This document shows, piece after piece, positions 1-8,050 of a DNA stretch of 46,667 bases. A program made the translations under genes and the position numbers. The notes beneath the pieces are model-generated. The model was not told the origin of the DNA, did not search any database, and saw nothing but the letters and a program-made list of their open reading frames with translations. The stretch's first letter is position 1. Every line of letters begins with the position of its first letter. Source of the stretch: CAYVVD01 sp964454975 (GTDB lineage: Bacteria > Bacteroidota > Ignavibacteria > Kapaibacteriales > UBA2268); contig CAYVVD010000025.1 of NCBI GenBank assembly GCA_964454975.1, forward strand, positions 1 to 46,667, written 5' to 3'.

Positions 1-271
1 GATTAGCCGGCCCGCGGTGTCCCAGCACCTCGCCGTGTTGGCAGAGGCGCGATTTTTTACGTGCCGCATTGTTCTTGTGTATTACGCCCCTTGCCGTTAC
101 CTTGTCCAGGATACTGGTTGCCTTGCGGTAAAGCTCCAGTGCCTCTTCATGATTTTCTGCGTTCTTGACAGCCTTCACAGCTTCGCGCATATGCTTCATG
201 TTTAGACGGTTGTAGAGCTTCTTTCTCCTGTTCTGGCGTATTCTTTTTATCGCTGACTTATGGTGCGCCAT
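1..271 (-). CDS. rpsT: 30S ribosomal protein S20, 3' end lost at window edge
   Basis: The minus strand from the ATG at 269-271 reads as S20, a small basic protein that binds 16S rRNA: it begins MAHHKSAIKRIRQNRRKK and has the family's late IHKNNAARKKSRL segment. An upstream AGGTAAT is a plausible ribosome binding site. S20 proteins normally stop within about ten residues after this point, but here the frame runs on as CQHGEVLGHRGPAN to the window edge without a stop. That tail is unlike S20. It lies in GC-rich bases that read on the other strand as an ArsR-type helix-turn-helix, so the true gene probably covers only about 46-271 and its last codons are missing. Identity is secure; the terminal extension is probably artefactual. 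Confidence 0.88.
   Translation of the reverse strand, partial: MAHHKSAIKRIRQNRRKKLYNRLNMKHMREAVKAVKNAENHEEALELYRKATSILDKVTARGVIHKNNAARKKSRLCQHGEVLGHRGPAN
2..49 (+). other. Fragment of an ArsR-type regulator HTH, probable chimeric join
   Basis: Read on the plus strand from base 2, this GC-rich stretch gives ISRPAVSQHLAVLAEA, which matches the recognition-helix consensus of ArsR/SmtB-family winged-helix repressors. The match stops abruptly at the point where the minus strand becomes good S20 sequence (about 45-52). No rest of an ArsR gene follows. The simplest reading is foreign sequence joined to rpsT during amplification or assembly. Confidence 0.5.
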
Positions 272-341
272 ATTACCTAAAAAATTAGTTTAGCAAATTT
301 ACAAGAACACAAATATACGGAAAGAGCATAAATTGAAAAAA

Positions 342-967
342 CTATTTCTTTGCTCTGCCCATGTAAAAATAGCCCCATATCCCGGGAACTTTTTGAAGAG
401 TAAAATTCGCCAGTGATGTAATTTAAAGGTCTGATGTTTTAATCTCATCTTCCATATCTACATTCGGTCGGCAGCCATCAGCAACTAACTTCTGAAAAGG
501 ATTCAGAAATTTCTGCATTTTAAAAATGTGCTTATCCGGGCTTTTCCATGCTCAATAAAAGTCAACTTGCCTCCGGGTTTTAAAATCCTTCGTATTTCAT
601 TTAAAGATTGAGAAACATTTCCGAAGCTGCACAAGGCCCAACTGCTCACTACAAAATCAACACTATCATTATTGGGTGGAATATTCTCACAAAAGGCTAT
701 TATCTTCTTTATTTTTGTTTTAGTTTTGACTTTTCCTTTCACTCTGTTGTGCATTCCTTCGTTGGGATTCAAAAGCAAGAACTGCTCAACTTCTCCGGGA
801 TAGTGCGGTATGTTTAGTCCGGTGCCTGAACCTATCTCAAGGACAGTTCCGTGCAGATTCTTTAAATTATTTTCCTTGTAAGCTGTAACAAATTCAACTT
901 TCAAAACTATTTCTAAAGATAGGTGCAACAGTAATTTTTTGTAGAACCATACTGTTAATATTATCAA
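342..967 (-). pseudogene. Class I SAM-dependent methyltransferase, frameshifted pseudogene
   Basis: The open frame 503-967 carries the SAM-binding motif I (VLEIGSGTGLN), an acidic or polar patch where the ligand-binding Asp normally sits (LNPNEGMHNR), and the late motif LKPGGKLTFIEHGKA, as in small METTL7/UbiE-like methyltransferases. The frame then breaks near 515-520. After a one-base shift the sequence continues with family-like text (KMQKFLNPFQKLVADGC), meets an in-frame TAA at 423-425, and resumes as FTLQKVPGIWGYFYMGRAKK ending in TAG at 342-344. One frameshift and one nonsense codon therefore separate an otherwise recognisable C-terminus. The N-terminus is also unusual and may be disturbed. 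Either a decayed gene or, since it lies near a suspect contig end, low-quality sequence. The substrate is unknown. Confidence 0.72.
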
Positions 968-1024
968 TTAGTAATTTTTAATTTGTTAATTTTTGATTAA
1001 GTTCTATAATCCGTGAAATCTACA

Positions 1025-1044
1025 GTTCCGAAGTAATTCGGAAC
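1025..1044. repeat. Perfect inverted repeat upstream of the Omp28-like gene
   Basis: The arms GTTCCGAA and TTCGGAAC (8 bp, perfect) flank a 4-base GTAA loop. It lies between the divergent methyltransferase remnant and the gene starting at 1114, with no run of T on either side. It could be an operator or a short dispersed palindrome; I see no second copy in the window. Confidence 0.5.
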
Positions 1045-1113
1045 GAATTATTGTCACAAGTGTAGATAATAGAATGACTAATTATTAATTTTTTATAAAC
1101 TGGGAGAGATGTT

Positions 1114-3393
1114 ATGAAACATCTGTTTACTATTTTAATTGCTCTATTTGTGTTTACAAACCTGAATTCTCAGGTATTCATTGAGGAATCTGATGTCCTT
1201 CGTCCCGGAAATTCGGATTTAAAGGTTCAGAATACAGAAATGAACCCCGTATTGAGCGGTTCACAAATTTTCTTCGAGGGATTTGACACAGCAATTCCTT
1301 CAACATTTACAGTTATTGATGGAGATAAATTACCCAATAGGTACACATTTATTACTAATGGCTCTTGGCAATTTTATACAGATGCAACGATTGTAAGAAA
1401 GGTTGCATTAAGCTCATCATGGTTTACAACAGGCGGTAAAGCAGATGACTGGCTGATTACACCAAAAATAACAATTGGTGCAAATACAGCAATTGAATGG
1501 GAATCAATGGCCTACTCACAGGTTGTTCGCGATGGCTACGAAGTCAGGGTTTCTACAACAGGCCCGGATATGGCTTCATTCGAAACTGTTGTGTTTGATG
1601 TACCAGAAGATGGCGCTGATTTCCAATGGAGAAGTGCTTTCCTTCCTGACCATGGCTTTGCCAATACCGATATATGGATTGCATTCAGAAATGAATCCGA
1701 AGGCGGCAATGCATTATTTCTCGATTATATCGGTGTAGTTGACCTTGCAGAATCAGGAGCAGCATTTACAAGTGTTGATATTCCGGATTATATGGACATT
1801 AACAATGCTCCGTTCAATTTCATGGCAATGCTGAGGAATGAAGGTTCTTCATTAATTACTTCAATTGAAGTAAGTTACACTGTTAATAGCGGAGATATTC
1901 AGACCATTACATTTGAAGGGTTGGATCTAAGTCCTCTCACAGAATCTGAAATCAATCTTACAGGTATAGTAGTCGAAAGCGAAGGAACAACAGATTTTAC
2001 TTTCTGGGTTTCTAAAATTAACGGGGCAGAATCCCAGTCTGGAACTAATTATGAAGCATCTTCCATTGTTTATAGTTCAGACAATACATATCCGAGGACA
2101 GTACTTCTCGAGATATTCACAAGTTCAACCTGTCCTCCCTGCACACCGGGTAATATAAACACCGAAGGCATAGTCAGGAAACCGGCAAATGATGGCAAGT
2201 GGGTTCAGGTTAAATACCAGATGAGCTGGCCCGGAGCCGGAGATCCTTATTTTAATAATGATGGCCAGACCAGGAGGACATATTATAATATCAACTCCGT
2301 TCCATGGATGCAGGTGGATGGCGGCTGGAATGGAAACTCGAACTCATTCTCTCAGGAAGTTCTTGACCAGTATCACAGCGTCCCCGCTTTTGTTGATTTA
2401 GACATTAACTATGAAATCAGCCAGGCGAAGGTTGATGCACAGGTAACAATCAATTCAAAAGTAAATATCAGTGGCGCCAAACTTTACCTTGCGGTATTGG
2501 AAACAAGGACAACTAAAAATATACGTACGAACGGCGAAACGGAGTTCTTTGATGTAGAACAGATGATGTTGCCAAATGGATCAGGATACACTCTTCCTGC
2601 AATCACTGCAGGTGAACCCCTTAAGGTAGATCTGACCAGAATGTTTTCAGACCATAACCACCATGTGGAAGATTTTAACAATCTCTATGTTATCGGATGG
2701 ATTCAGGACAATGCATCGAAGAATGTTTATAACGCTGCTCTCGGAGATGGCGGGATTGAGCCTACACTTTATGATTGCGAAATCGAAGTTATTAACCTGA
2801 AAGGCACAAAATCACTTGACGATGCTCCATTCCAGATTTCAGGAACATTTACAAACCACGGAATAAAAACTGTTAACTCAATTGAAATAAATTATTCAAT
2901 TAACGGTGGTTCGCCGGTTACTGCTACTATGAGCGACCTTAATGTTCTCGAAGGTGGTACTGAATTGTTTATTCATCCTGAAGAATGGTCGCCTGAGGAA
3001 AAGGGAAGCTACAAGATCGAAGTGTGGATTTCCAAAATTAATGGCGAAGTTGATGAAAACGCTGCCAATGACAGACTTTCTTCAACTGTGCTGATATTGG
3101 GCGGAACCCACGTTTCCCCCGAACCAAATTATGATATTTGGGGTATCAACAACGTCTATCCGAACCCGGCTAATGGTGTCTATAACTTGGATGTTACTCT
3201 TGATGTAGAAGCTAACACTACTATCAATCTGTATTCATTGACAGGTGAGATAATTAGCAGCACAACAAGACGGCTCTCACAGGGGTTGAATAATCTTGAT
3301 ATGAACACCGCCGGCCTTTCAAATGGAAGCTATATAATTGAGCTTATTGCTAATGGTCAGAAATATTACAACAGTGTAGTTATATCAAGGTAA
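1114..3393 (+). CDS. Secreted Omp28/thioredoxin-fold protein with T9SS sorting domain
   Basis: A 759-residue exported protein. It has a Sec signal peptide (about 1-19), then a cleaved-adhesin/choice-of-anchor J domain (about 50-210, with EGFD, DDWLITPKI and late FLDYIGVV motifs). A CARDB-like beta domain follows (about 220-330). A thioredoxin-like Omp28 domain starts near 333 with TVLLEIFTSSTCPPCTPGN, so a CPPC redox-type motif is present. A second CARDB-like domain precedes a C-terminal T9SS type A sorting domain (about 685-759, starting VYPNPANGVYNLDV). The protein should cross the inner membrane by Sec and be exported and anchored or released by T9SS. RBS GGGAGAG sits just before the ATG. 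It is monocistronic, ending at a strong terminator. Function is unknown; CPPC suggests thiol chemistry or structural use of an Omp28 fold. Confidence 0.85.
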   Translation: MKHLFTILIALFVFTNLNSQVFIEESDVLRPGNSDLKVQNTEMNPVLSGSQIFFEGFDTAIPSTFTVIDGDKLPNRYTFITNGSWQFYTDATIVRKVALSSSWFTTGGKADDWLITPKITIGANTAIEWESMAYSQVVRDGYEVRVSTTGPDMASFETVVFDVPEDGADFQWRSAFLPDHGFANTDIWIAFRNESEGGNALFLDYIGVVDLAESGAAFTSVDIPDYMDINNAPFNFMAMLRNEGSSLITSIEVSYTVNSGDIQTITFEGLDLSPLTESEINLTGIVVESEGTTDFTFWVSKINGAESQSGTNYEASSIVYSSDNTYPRTVLLEIFTSSTCPPCTPGNINTEGIVRKPANDGKWVQVKYQMSWPGAGDPYFNNDGQTRRTYYNINSVPWMQVDGGWNGNSNSFSQEVLDQYHSVPAFVDLDINYEISQAKVDAQVTINSKVNISGAKLYLAVLETRTTKNIRTNGETEFFDVEQMMLPNGSGYTLPAITAGEPLKVDLTRMFSDHNHHVEDFNNLYVIGWIQDNASKNVYNAALGDGGIEPTLYDCEIEVINLKGTKSLDDAPFQISGTFTNHGIKTVNSIEINYSINGGSPVTATMSDLNVLEGGTELFIHPEEWSPEEKGSYKIEVWISKINGEVDENAANDRLSSTVLILGGTHVSPEPNYDIWGINNVYPNPANGVYNLDVTLDVEANTTINLYSLTGEIISSTTRRLSQGLNNLDMNTAGLSNGSYIIELIANGQKYYNSVVISR

Positions 3394-3420
3394 TTAAGCT
3401 TAATAAACCACGATGATTCT

Positions 3421-3450
3421 AAAACCCCGTCTTTGGCGGGGTTTTTCTTT
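3421..3450 (+). terminator. Rho-independent terminator after the Omp28-like gene
   Basis: A perfect 9-bp stem (AAAACCCCG at 3421-3429, CGGGGTTTT at 3437-3445) with a 7-base loop is followed by a T-rich tail. It lies 28 bases after the stop at 3393 and separates that gene from the carotenoid operon. Confidence 0.9.
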
Positions 3451-3477
3451 AGCAATAATTCAATACATTATCGTCAA

Positions 3478-4053
3478 ATGCAATTATTAAAATTTGTTAA
3501 TTGCGTATTGAAAATTCTGTTTTACATATTGCTTGTTGGCAGTCTTGTAGCTCCCCTTTTATCCGATTCGCTTGAGTCTGTGAGGAAGACTTATTACGAT
3601 GTGACTGAAGGAAGTGAAGAAATTGAAAAGGCAATCAAAGGATTTGAAAATCTAAGTAATGAAATCCCTAAGTATAAAGGTTTAGCTCTTACCTACATAG
3701 GCTCTTTAACTGCGATAAAGGCAAGGGATACTTTCTGGCCACAAAGTAAGTACTCTTATGCCAAAGATGGGATTGAAATAATGGAACAGGGCTTAAAGCT
3801 CGATTCCAATAATATTGAAGCGTTGTTTATTTATGGTGCAACCTGCTACCATTTACCCTTTTTTTTTGGCAAAGGAGATGATGCGGAAAAGAGTTTCAAT
3901 AAAATTATTAACCTTGTAAACGAGGACTCAGTTCTTATTTATGGTGCTGATTTGATTCAAAATGCCCTTGAATTTATCCGGGAAAATGCAGAAATTAATT
4001 CAAATCAGAAGAAAAAGGTTGATTTGCTTCTCCGCGACATTGCGGAAAAATGA
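3478..4053 (+). CDS. TPR-like membrane-anchored protein heading the carotenoid operon
   Basis: A protein of 191 residues from the ATG at 3478. A start at 3433 is possible but would lie inside the preceding terminator, so I prefer 3478. It begins with a hydrophobic segment (residues about 8-28) that could be an uncleaved anchor or signal peptide. The rest is helical with TPR-like pairs, including GLKLDSNNIEALFIYGATCY. No catalytic motif is visible. The gene overlaps the next one by 4 bases (ATGA), so it is almost certainly co-transcribed and translationally coupled with the carotenoid genes. I infer a scaffold or accessory role on the membrane side of the pathway; I do not recognise a named family. 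Confidence 0.6.
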   Translation: MQLLKFVNCVLKILFYILLVGSLVAPLLSDSLESVRKTYYDVTEGSEEIEKAIKGFENLSNEIPKYKGLALTYIGSLTAIKARDTFWPQSKYSYAKDGIEIMEQGLKLDSNNIEALFIYGATCYHLPFFFGKGDDAEKSFNKIINLVNEDSVLIYGADLIQNALEFIRENAEINSNQKKKVDLLLRDIAEK

Positions 4054-5546
4054 CTCCTGAGAATACAAAAATAGCTATAGTCGGCAGTGGCCTTGGCGGC
4101 CTTAGTGCTGCTATCAGTCTCGCTTCAAATGGATATGACGTTGAGGTATTTGAAAAGAATACCCGGCCGGGCGGGAAGATGAATTTCCATCAATCGGATT
4201 CCTACTATTTCGATACAGGGCCATCATTACTTACAATGCCATTTGTTATTAACGAACTTTTCAATTCTGCAGGTGAGGAGCTTACAGACCACCTCAAGAT
4301 AATCAGGATAGATACAAGTTCACGTAATTTCTTTAGCGATGGTGTTTTTATTGACAGCTCTTCCGAGGTTGAAAAATTTGCAAATAATATTTCAAAGTTA
4401 TCAACCCGTGATGCACTTAATCTTGATAAATACCTTGAGTACAGCAGGAAGATTTATGAAAGCACAGCCCATATTTTTCTTTTTGAGCCATTCCATGAAA
4501 TCAAAAAGTTAAGGAAAGAAGGAAAAATCCCTTCACTTGCTACTTTATTTAAAATTGATGCTTTAAGGACGGTGCATAAAGCAAACAGTAGTTTTTTCTC
4601 ACACCGGGATATAGTTAAAATCTTCGACCGGTTTGCAACATATAACGGCTCAAATCCATACCGAGCGCCGGCAACACTTAATATCATACCATACGTTGAA
4701 TATATAATTGGTTCATATTATGTTATGGGGGGAATGTATAAGTTAGCCGACAGACTCTATAATCTTGCCTTGAACCTTGGGGTGGGGTTTAAATTCGATT
4801 GCCCTGTGGAAAATATAATAATTAAAAACAATGTGGCGCTCGGCTTAAAATCAAGAAATGGTGAGAATTTCTATGACTTTATTATCAGCAATGCTGACGT
4901 TGTGGAAACATACAATCATTTGATAAAAGGATTTGAAAGAACAAGACAAAGGCTTAATCAACTCGAACCTTCAATGTCTGGGTTTATCTTTCTTTGGGGT
5001 ATTAACGGCTTGCATCAGGGTATGGAACACCACAATGTTTTCTTTGCTGATGATTACAGAAAAGAGTTTGAAGAAGTATTTTTAGAAAAAATGATTCCCG
5101 GCGATCCAACAGTATATATTTCTATAAGCTCAAAACGAGAATTAAAACATGCTCCTTCCGGTTGCGAGAATTGGTTTGTTCTTGTAAATACACCATATTT
5201 AAACGAAAATATTAATTGGGCAGCTTCCGTAGATTTTCTCCGAGAAAAAGTACTTAATAAGCTAAAAAAGTATGGCTTTGATATCGAGTCGAAAATAGAA
5301 TACGAGAAAGTATTTACGCCCCACGATTTATACAAGATGTACGGCAGCAACAAGGGGAGTATATATGGAATTTCTTCAAACAGTAAAATGACAGCATTCA
5401 AAAGGCCAGCAAACAGGTCTCGTGAAATTAAAAATTTATATTTTGCCAGTGGTTCGGTGCATCCGGGAGGCGGTATTCCTCTTGCAATATTGTCAGGGAA
5501 ACATTGTGCTAATTTGATTAAATACAAAATAGAAAATGGAGAATAA
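4050..5546 (+). CDS. crtD: CrtD-like carotenoid 3,4-desaturase (CrtI/CrtN family)
   Basis: A 498-residue FAD-dependent carotenoid desaturase. The N-terminal Rossmann motif is AIVGSGLGGLSAAISLAS, with EKNTRPGGKM completing the dinucleotide-binding region. The C-terminus has GSVHPGGGIPLAILSG, the form typical of CrtD-type 1-hydroxycarotenoid 3,4-desaturases rather than the GAGTHPGAGLPG of phytoene desaturases. The expected reaction introduces the 3',4' double bond after C-1' hydration, which fits the CruF-like hydratase at the end of the operon. The ATG overlaps the preceding stop, and its own stop overlaps the next start (TAATG). An alternative is another CrtI-family desaturase or ketolase; the family is secure, the subfamily moderately so. 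Confidence 0.78.
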   Translation: MTPENTKIAIVGSGLGGLSAAISLASNGYDVEVFEKNTRPGGKMNFHQSDSYYFDTGPSLLTMPFVINELFNSAGEELTDHLKIIRIDTSSRNFFSDGVFIDSSSEVEKFANNISKLSTRDALNLDKYLEYSRKIYESTAHIFLFEPFHEIKKLRKEGKIPSLATLFKIDALRTVHKANSSFFSHRDIVKIFDRFATYNGSNPYRAPATLNIIPYVEYIIGSYYVMGGMYKLADRLYNLALNLGVGFKFDCPVENIIIKNNVALGLKSRNGENFYDFIISNADVVETYNHLIKGFERTRQRLNQLEPSMSGFIFLWGINGLHQGMEHHNVFFADDYRKEFEEVFLEKMIPGDPTVYISISSKRELKHAPSGCENWFVLVNTPYLNENINWAASVDFLREKVLNKLKKYGFDIESKIEYEKVFTPHDLYKMYGSNKGSIYGISSNSKMTAFKRPANRSREIKNLYFASGSVHPGGGIPLAILSGKHCANLIKYKIENGE

Positions 5547-7024
5547 TGAGAAAAGTAGCTATTATTGGTTCAGGTTTTGGAGCTTTAGCCCTCGCAATTC
5601 GATTGCAGGCAAGAGGCTTCGATGTTAATATTTTTGAGAAGAATGGTCGTGCCGGCGGGCATGCAAGCCAATTTACCGAAAGCGGATTTACATTTGATAT
5701 GGGGCCATCATTAGTTACTGCCCCTGAAATAATTAATGATATTTTCAAAACTGCAGGCAAGAAAACAGAAGATTACTTGGAAATGATACCCCTCGACCCA
5801 TTCTACAGAATTCATTTTCACGACAAGTCATTCATTGATTACACGGGGGACTCAGAAAAAATGAAGCAGCAAATGGCCGGGTTCAATGAAGAGGATGCTG
5901 CAAAATATGATGAGTTTATTGAATATTCCAGGAGAATTTATGATTCTGTAATTACTGATGGACTCGGAGCTACACCGTTCAATAAATTAACCGTAATGCT
6001 GAAATTCCTCCCAAGGGCCCTGAAATTAAATGCACTTTCACCTGCATACAAGTCTGCTGCAAAGTTTTTCAAAGACTTCCGCCACCGCTTTATGTTTTCA
6101 TTCCATCCTCTGTTTATTGGTGGTAATCCATTCAATGTTCCGGGGATTTATCTTATGATTTCTTACCTGGAAAAAAAAGGGGGTGTTTGGTTTACAAGGG
6201 GTGGAATGTATAGTCTGGTCGAAGCATTCGAAAAATTATTCAGGGAACTTGGAGGTAAGGTGAATGTAAATTCACCGGTTGAGGAAATTGTAACAAGTGG
6301 TTCGAGAGCTACCGGAGTAAAAGTTGAAGGCAATATCCGGGAAGCAGATATTATCGTTTCAAATGCTGATACCACACATACATTTTCAGAGCTATTGAAA
6401 ATAAATGGTAAGCCGGTTTGGAGCATTTCTAAGATCAAGAGAAATAAATATTCGATGAGTACTGTAATACTCTACCTTGGAGTTAAGAAAAAATACCCGG
6501 AATTGTTGCACCATACATTAATACTTTCACCACGCTATGAGGGGCTGGTCAATGATATCTTCGAAGCGAAAATATTGCCTAATGATTTCTCAATGTACCT
6601 GCATGTACCAAGCAGGACCGATAAATCTATGGCGCCTGAAGGCTGTGAAAGTATTTATATACTGATTCCGGTGGCAAATAAAAGTTCAGGGATTGACTGG
6701 TCATCTATTAAAGAGGAATTTACCGGCAGGGTAATTCAATTTCTTGAAAAAGATTTCGGGCTTGAAGGCCTTGAACAGAACCTTATTGTTAGAAGAATCT
6801 ATACCACTGATGATTTCGAAAAAGAGAGAAATTCCTGGCTTGGTACTCCATGGGGGATGGAGCCAATTCTGACACAATCTGCATATTTCAGACCGCACAA
6901 CAAACCCGGATTGCTTGACAATTTTTATCTTGTCGGAGCAGGCACACATCCCGGGGCAGGTCTGCCGGGTGTAATGCTTTCCGCTGAAGCAACTGAAAAA
7001 ATGATAATGGAAAATTCAAATTAA
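5546..7024 (+). CDS. crtI: Phytoene desaturase CrtI
   Basis: A 492-residue FAD-dependent desaturase expected to convert phytoene to lycopene by successive dehydrogenations. It has an N-terminal dinucleotide-binding fold (AIIGSGFGALALAIRLQARG) and the C-terminal bacterial phytoene desaturase signature, here FYLVGAGTHPGAGLPGVMLS. The third glycine of GxGxxG is alanine (GSGFGA), where most CrtI enzymes have glycine; alanine is tolerated in related dinucleotide folds, so activity is still expected. It starts one base inside the crtD-like stop. A 51-base gap separates it from the prenyl synthase. Confidence 0.88.
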   Translation: MRKVAIIGSGFGALALAIRLQARGFDVNIFEKNGRAGGHASQFTESGFTFDMGPSLVTAPEIINDIFKTAGKKTEDYLEMIPLDPFYRIHFHDKSFIDYTGDSEKMKQQMAGFNEEDAAKYDEFIEYSRRIYDSVITDGLGATPFNKLTVMLKFLPRALKLNALSPAYKSAAKFFKDFRHRFMFSFHPLFIGGNPFNVPGIYLMISYLEKKGGVWFTRGGMYSLVEAFEKLFRELGGKVNVNSPVEEIVTSGSRATGVKVEGNIREADIIVSNADTTHTFSELLKINGKPVWSISKIKRNKYSMSTVILYLGVKKKYPELLHHTLILSPRYEGLVNDIFEAKILPNDFSMYLHVPSRTDKSMAPEGCESIYILIPVANKSSGIDWSSIKEEFTGRVIQFLEKDFGLEGLEQNLIVRRIYTTDDFEKERNSWLGTPWGMEPILTQSAYFRPHNKPGLLDNFYLVGAGTHPGAGLPGVMLSAEATEKMIMENSN

Positions 7025-7075
7025 AAAATGATAACGTGCGTTATTGATTAAGAATTATTCATAAATAGGTGTTGT

Positions 7076-8050
7076 ATGATGCTGCAAGGTATAATTAAAC
7101 CTGTGGCGGGATTATTAGAGGAATTCGGCGCTTATTATGACAAACAATTTAAACCTGAAACTGAATTCGAAAGTTCTTTAATTTCACACTTGCAAAATAA
7201 AAAGGGCAAATTAATACGGCCGGCGCTTGTTTTTTTGGCAGCCGGGCTATATAAAAGAGTAAACGATAGAACATTTCTAGCTGCTGCCCTTGTTGAGATG
7301 CTCCACAATGCATCATTGGTACATGATGATATTGTGGATAATGCTAAGTTGAGAAGAAACAATCAAACATTTAATGCCAGATGGGATGACGGAACAGCCC
7401 TGCTGTTTGGTGATTACCTGATTTCGAGACTTTTCCGGATTTTATCCGATAATGGGGAATATAGATTTCTTGAAATCATTAGCAGGGTGTTTAGCGAAAT
7501 GGTAAAAGGTGAATTGCTTCAAAAGCAAAAAACAGGCGACCTGGAACTTGATGAAATTGCTTATAATGAAATTATTTATTCCAAATCGGCATCTTTGATT
7601 TCAGCTTGCTGTGAGTTAGGTGCAATTTCAGTAGGAGCTTGTGAGAATGAGGTTAAAATACTAAGACAATTCGGGGAGAAAATCGGTATTGCTTTCCAGA
7701 TTAAGGATGACATACTGGATTATATACAAAACCCCGCAGTACTTGGAAAGCCCGCCTTAAGCGATTTAGTTGAAAAGAAACTCACACTGCCATTAATTTA
7801 TTCTTATTCCAAAGCTCACAATGGCTATGTCCATGCGATTGAGGATCTCTTCAGAAAAGAAGAAATTCAAGATGATTCTGTTGAAGAAATACTGAATTTT
7901 GTAAAGCACTCAGGTGGAATTAATTATGCTGCCGGGAAAGCACATAACCTGATTGGAGAAGCTAAGGCTTTACTTGCAAATTTTGAATCAAGTGAGAATA
8001 AAACTGCTCTGCTTGGACTTTCAGATTATATTATCGGGAGAATGATGTGA
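7076..8050 (+). CDS. Trans-polyprenyl diphosphate synthase, probable GGPP source
   Basis: A 324-residue all-helical isoprenyl synthase. The first aspartate-rich motif is DDIVD (about residues 84-88, HNASLVHDDIVDNAKLRRNN) and the second is DDILD in FQIKDDILDY. It should elongate allylic diphosphates with isopentenyl diphosphate in the cytoplasm. Its position between crtI and crtB argues for geranylgeranyl diphosphate supply. However, the first motif lacks the insertion of typical bacterial CrtE, and the fifth residue upstream of it is alanine, as in IspB-type long-chain synthases. The chain length is therefore open: C20 for carotenoids, or a longer quinone side chain. A second in-frame ATG follows the first immediately. 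Its stop overlaps the crtB GTG start (GTGA). Confidence 0.85.
   Translation: MMLQGIIKPVAGLLEEFGAYYDKQFKPETEFESSLISHLQNKKGKLIRPALVFLAAGLYKRVNDRTFLAAALVEMLHNASLVHDDIVDNAKLRRNNQTFNARWDDGTALLFGDYLISRLFRILSDNGEYRFLEIISRVFSEMVKGELLQKQKTGDLELDEIAYNEIIYSKSASLISACCELGAISVGACENEVKILRQFGEKIGIAFQIKDDILDYIQNPAVLGKPALSDLVEKKLTLPLIYSYSKAHNGYVHAIEDLFRKEEIQDDSVEEILNFVKHSGGINYAAGKAHNLIGEAKALLANFESSENKTALLGLSDYIIGRMM

Noticed and set aside
503..967. Intact 154-residue methyltransferase
   Set aside because: Conserved C-terminal sequence continues downstream in another frame, so the short frame is a broken gene.
5054..5527. 157-codon minus-strand frame
   Set aside because: It is antisense to the well-supported crtD-like gene and has no family features.
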